64,000 bases of DNA from Bacillus mojavensis RO-H-1 = KCTC 3706 (GTDB taxonomy: Bacteria > Bacillota > Bacilli > Bacillales > Bacillaceae). Under the pieces are notes generated by a model. The model was not told the origin of the DNA. It did not search any database and saw only the letters and a program-made list of their open reading frames with translations. The translations under genes and the position numbers were made by a program. Positions 57,784-64,000 of this stretch are shown here, one piece after another (position 1 is the first letter of the stretch; each line of letters opens with the position of its first letter). The DNA lies in the NCBI RefSeq assembly GCF_000245335.1, contig NZ_JH600305.1:124001-188000 (forward strand). The letters are read 5' to 3'.

Positions 57784-58881
57784 TCACACGTTAGAAATTG
57801 TATTTTCACTCATCAATGCTGTCTTAACTTCCTCTGTAATGGCCTGAGTGCTGTTGTATTCTTCACCTCTTGCCAAGTCTCTTGTTCTTTTTCCAGAGGT
57901 AAGAACCTGGTTGACCGCATCTTCTACAGCTTTCGCTTCTTCTTCAAGCCCGAAAGATGTTCTCAAAAGCATTGCCGCTGACAATATAGCCGCAAATGGA
58001 TTTGCCATTCCTTTCCCTGCTATGTCAGGTGCAGAGCCATGTACAGGCTCGAACAAATGGAGTCCTGAGCTTGATAGGCTCGCTGACGGAAGCATTCCGA
58101 GAGAACCTGTTAGCATGGACGCTTCGTCGCTTAAAATGTCACCAAACATATTTTCAGTCACCACGACATCAAATTGATTCGGTGCATAAATCAGCTGCAT
58201 TGCCGCGTTATCAACGAGCATATGCTCAAGTTTCACCTCAGGATAGTCTTTTGCGACGTCTTCAGCCACTTCGCGCCACAGCCTGCTTGATTCAAGAACG
58301 TTCGCTTTATCAACAGAGGTAACCTTGCCTTTTCTGGCAGCCGCCATTTTAAAGCCCTCTCTGATCACGCGTTCAATTTCTTCCCTCTTATAAAACAGTG
58401 TGTCTACCGCTTCTTGCTCACCTTCAACGTTTACATAGCGTTTGCTCGGCTGGCCGAAATACAAACCGCCTGTCAGTTCACGAACGATAACGAAATCAAC
58501 GTTATCAATATATTCTTTTTTCAAAGGCGAAGCGTCAGAAAGGCTTTCAAACACTTTCACAGGCCGCAAATTCGCAAACAGGTCAAGCTGTTTTCTAATG
58601 CCGAGCAGCCCTTTTTCTGGCCTCAGTTCCGAAGGGTTTTGATCCCATTTCGGGCCGCCGACAGCACCGAGCAAAATAGCATCAGCCTTTTTACAAATCG
58701 CAATGGTTTCCTCTGGGAGAGGGTTGTTGTGTTCGTCAATTGCCGCTCCTCCAATAAGGCCGTATTCAAATTCAAATTCATGGCTGAAGCGTTCGGCAAC
58801 ACTTTTCAGCACGTCTGTCGCTGATTCTAATACTTCAGGGCCGATCCCGTCTCCGGGCAATAGAGCAATCCGTTTCTTCAA
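57784..58881 (-). CDS. leuB: 3-isopropylmalate dehydrogenase
   Basis: A 365-residue enzyme that oxidises and decarboxylates 3-isopropylmalate to 2-oxoisocaproate. It shows LLPGDGIGPEV at the start, the substrate motif VRELTGGLYFG and the NAD/metal motif VTENMFGDILSDEAS; the C-terminal half has HGSAPDIAGKG. The start is TTG at 58881, after GGAGAACGG. Confidence 0.97.
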   Translation of the reverse strand: MKKRIALLPGDGIGPEVLESATDVLKSVAERFSHEFEFEYGLIGGAAIDEHNNPLPEETIAICKKADAILLGAVGGPKWDQNPSELRPEKGLLGIRKQLDLFANLRPVKVFESLSDASPLKKEYIDNVDFVIVRELTGGLYFGQPSKRYVNVEGEQEAVDTLFYKREEIERVIREGFKMAAARKGKVTSVDKANVLESSRLWREVAEDVAKDYPEVKLEHMLVDNAAMQLIYAPNQFDVVVTENMFGDILSDEASMLTGSLGMLPSASLSSSGLHLFEPVHGSAPDIAGKGMANPFAAILSAAMLLRTSFGLEEEAKAVEDAVNQVLTSGKRTRDLARGEEYNSTQAITEEVKTALMSENTISNV

Positions 58882-58901
58882 GTTAACCGTTCTCCTTTCT
58901 A

Positions 58902-62011
<3,110 letters not shown>

Positions 62012-62015
<4 letters not shown>

Positions 62016-63736
62016 GGTTTCACCCCCACCATTTCATGCAGCCCTTTCCCCGGAGCCACCATCGGGAATACTTTTTCTTCACTGGCAACCCGAACGTCAA
62101 TGACAACCGGTTCTTTTGATGTTAATGCCTCTTCCAGCTTTTCCTTCGCTTCTGCATCAGAGGAGATTCTGATTCCTTTAATGCCGTATGCTTCTGACAA
62201 TTTGACAAAGTCAGGCTGTGAAGCGAATTTAGATTCTGAATAACGCTCTTCATAGAAAATTTCCTGCCACTGTCTTACCATTCCGAGACAAGCGTTATTC
62301 AAGATCACAACTTTAACCGGCAGATTCAATTCGCGAATAACATCAAGTTCCTGAAGCGTCATTTGAAAACCGCCGTCTCCAAGCACCGCCACAACGGTTG
62401 CATCTTTATCGGCCAGCTGTGCGCCAATCGCTGCCGGAAGGCCGAAACCCATCGTACCAAGACCGCCTGATGTCACCCATTTATCTGCCTTTTGGAACGG
62501 ATAAAATTGTGCTGACCACATTTGATGCTGGCCGACATCCGTTGCGACAATGGCTTCGCCCTTTGTAAATTGATGAATGTACTCAATCAGTTTCTGAGGT
62601 TTAAAGCCTTCTTCTTCATTGTCTACATACCAGAGCGGATACTCTTCTTTCCACTCGGCAAGCTGTTTTTTCCATTCGCTTGAATCGCCTTGTTTGCCGT
62701 TTTGTTTGATCAGCTCTTGCAGGACAACTTTGCTGTCGCCAACAACCGGAATCTGTGTTTTCATGATTTTTCCGATTTCAGCCGGATCAATATCAATGTG
62801 GGCAATCTTTGCGTTTCTCGCAAAATGCTTCAGGTTTCCGGTGACGCGGTCATCAAAACGGGCGCCGATACTGATTAATAGATCACAGTCATGAAGGGCC
62901 ATGTTCGCTGTATAAGTGCCGTGCATACCCGCCATTCCTAAGAAAAGCGGATGGTCTGCCGGGAATCCCCCGAGCCCTAAAAGCGTGTGTACGACCGGAA
63001 TTTGCTGCTGCTCGGCATAATTTTTTAATTCTTCTGACGCTTTTCCGTGCAATACGCCCGCGCCCGCTAGGATAACCGGTTTCTTTGCGCTGCTTACGGC
63101 TTCCACAAGCTTGCGGATCTGCAAATAATTCGGCTCCGTTGTCGGCTGATATCCCGGGAGATTCATCTCGTGATCATAGCTGAATTCCCCTTCAATTGTT
63201 GCAACATCTTTCGGAATATCGATTAGTACAGGTCCCGGTCTTCCCGTTGTCGCAATATGGAATGCTTCTTTAATGATGCGCGGCAGGTCTTCCGGCTGGC
63301 GGACCTGATAGCTGTGTTTTGTAACCGGCATTGTAATTCCTAAGATGTCCGCTTCCTGAAAAGCGTCGGTGCCGATAACGGAGGTTGCCACCTGTCCTGT
63401 AAAGACGACTAAAGGCAGTGAATCAATCATAGCATCCGCAAGTCCAGTAACAAGGTTTGTCGCTCCCGGACCTGATGTCGCAATAACGACTCCTGGTTTT
63501 CCAGAAACTCTCGCGTATCCTTCCGCTGCATGAATAGCGCCTTGCTCGTGTCGGGGAAGGATATGTACCATTCCCGAATTGTACAGCTTATCGTAGATCG
63601 GAAGTACAGCTCCACCCGGATAGCCGAATATCATTTCTACTTTTTCTTTCTTTAATGATTCAATCAGCATTAACGCTCCGCTCATCGTCTGTGTACATTT
63701 GGCAGATGCTGAATCCACCTGTACATTAGTCCCCAT
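62012..63736 (-). CDS. ilvB: Acetolactate synthase large (catalytic) subunit
   Basis: A 574-residue thiamine diphosphate enzyme catalysing the first common step of valine, leucine and isoleucine synthesis. Visible are the catalytic-Glu segment [16 protein letters not shown], the FAD-binding middle domain ([11 protein letters not shown]) and the ThDP motif [15 protein letters not shown]...NNACLGM. ATG 63736 follows AAAGGAGG. It is the first gene of the ilv-leu operon, behind a T-box. Confidence 0.97.
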
Positions 63737-63778
63737 TTTTAGTTCCTCCTTTTGGATTTTCATCCTCTAAAGATCATC

Positions 63779-63805
63779 AATTATTAGCTTTATAGCTAAT
63801 TATTC
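63779..63805 (-). other. Stem-loop between the T-box terminator and ilvB
   Basis: AATAATTAGCT-ATAA-AGCTAATAATT on the minus strand, 10 of 11 pairs, about 40 bases before the ilvB start. It has no U tract. It may protect the 5' end of processed ilv-leu mRNA or simply form a spacer hairpin. Confidence 0.5.
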
Positions 63806-63808
63806 AAT

Positions 63809-64000
63809 AAAAAAAGCCCTTCCGCCCACAATCAGCCGCGCAGTGAATGCGATAGCCAAAAGGGGCGAAAAGGCTCTTCTTTCCGCGGTACCACCCTTGT
63901 TTACGGCCTTTGATACGGCCGTCTCATGGATATTCCTATCCGTTTTAATAACGAGTAAACATCATCGTTCACCCGGCCAAGTCCTACTGTGATTTCAGAC
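63809..64000 (-). ncRNA. T-box leader of the ilv-leu operon (5' part outside window)
   Basis: Contains the T-box core AGGGTGGTACCGCG (63884-63897 on the minus strand) and a terminator formed by AGCCTTTTCGCCCC and GGGCGGAAGGGCT with a seven-U tail (63809-63875). The antiterminator and stem III lie here; Stem I with its specifier (leucine expected for this operon in B. subtilis) and the promoter are beyond the window. Confidence 0.9.

Overview
The window is a stretch of core chromosome from a low-to-moderate GC Firmicute of the Bacillus subtilis group. Both the gene order (tgt-queA-ruvBA-bofC-csbX through hemAXCDBL, lonAB-clpX-tig and leuDCBA-ilvCHB) and the protein sequences agree, almost gene for gene, with what is known of B. 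subtilis. The long SpoVID (about 686 residues, against about 575 recalled for strain 168) suggests a relative rather than the laboratory strain. I cannot name the species from sequence alone. I see no tRNA or rRNA genes, prophage, insertion sequences or CRISPR arrays.

Layout. 1-3.7 kb: tRNA queuosine genes (tgt 5' end, queA), yrzS, the ruvAB Holliday junction genes behind a LexA box, and bofC. 3.7-7.1 kb: csbX with a sigma-B promoter, the oxidoreductase yrbE and the kinase-like yrzF. 7.1-7.9 kb: the only untidy patch, with two very small ORFs and a frameshifted DUF5412 gene. 8-12.3 kb: the alanine/sodium symporter yrbD, yrbC, and the spore genes coxA and safA. 12.4-17.7 kb: NAD biosynthesis (nadBCA) divergent from nifS-yrxA, with a shared control region. 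17.7-23.3 kb: pheA, pheB, obg, spo0B, then the rplU-ysxB-rpmA ribosomal protein operon with its L21 leader. 22.4-31.6 kb: spoIVFAB, minCD, mreBCD, radC, maf, spoIIB and comC. 31.7-36.1 kb: folC and valS behind a T-box. 36.2-39.5 kb: yszA, ysxE and spoVID. 39.6-46.6 kb: the heme operon hemAXCDBL behind two PerR boxes, and divergent ysxD. 46.6-54.6 kb: ysxC, lonA, lonB (sigma-F promoter), clpX and tig. 54.6-64 kb: ysoA, then the leucine/isoleucine/valine operon ilvBHC-leuABCD behind a T-box that runs off the window end.

Functional links. A large share of the genes serve sporulation. Spo0B is in the phosphorelay, SpoIIB acts in engulfment, and BofC with SpoIVFA/SpoIVFB forms the pro-sigma-K checkpoint. 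SafA, SpoVID, CoxA and YsxE build coat and cortex, and LonB is a forespore protease. MreBCD and MinCD set cell shape and division site. ysxB (Prp) encodes the protease that removes the N-terminal leader of L27, encoded by the adjacent rpmA. Starts were chosen by ribosome-binding-site spacing and family length; at least 19 genes begin with GTG or TTG.

The search for an undescribed system found none. The items most worth a second look are the decayed DUF5412 locus with its flanking small ORFs, the 135-base tandem repeat that lengthens SpoVID, the internal ribosome binding site in safA, and several leaders and promoters described below.
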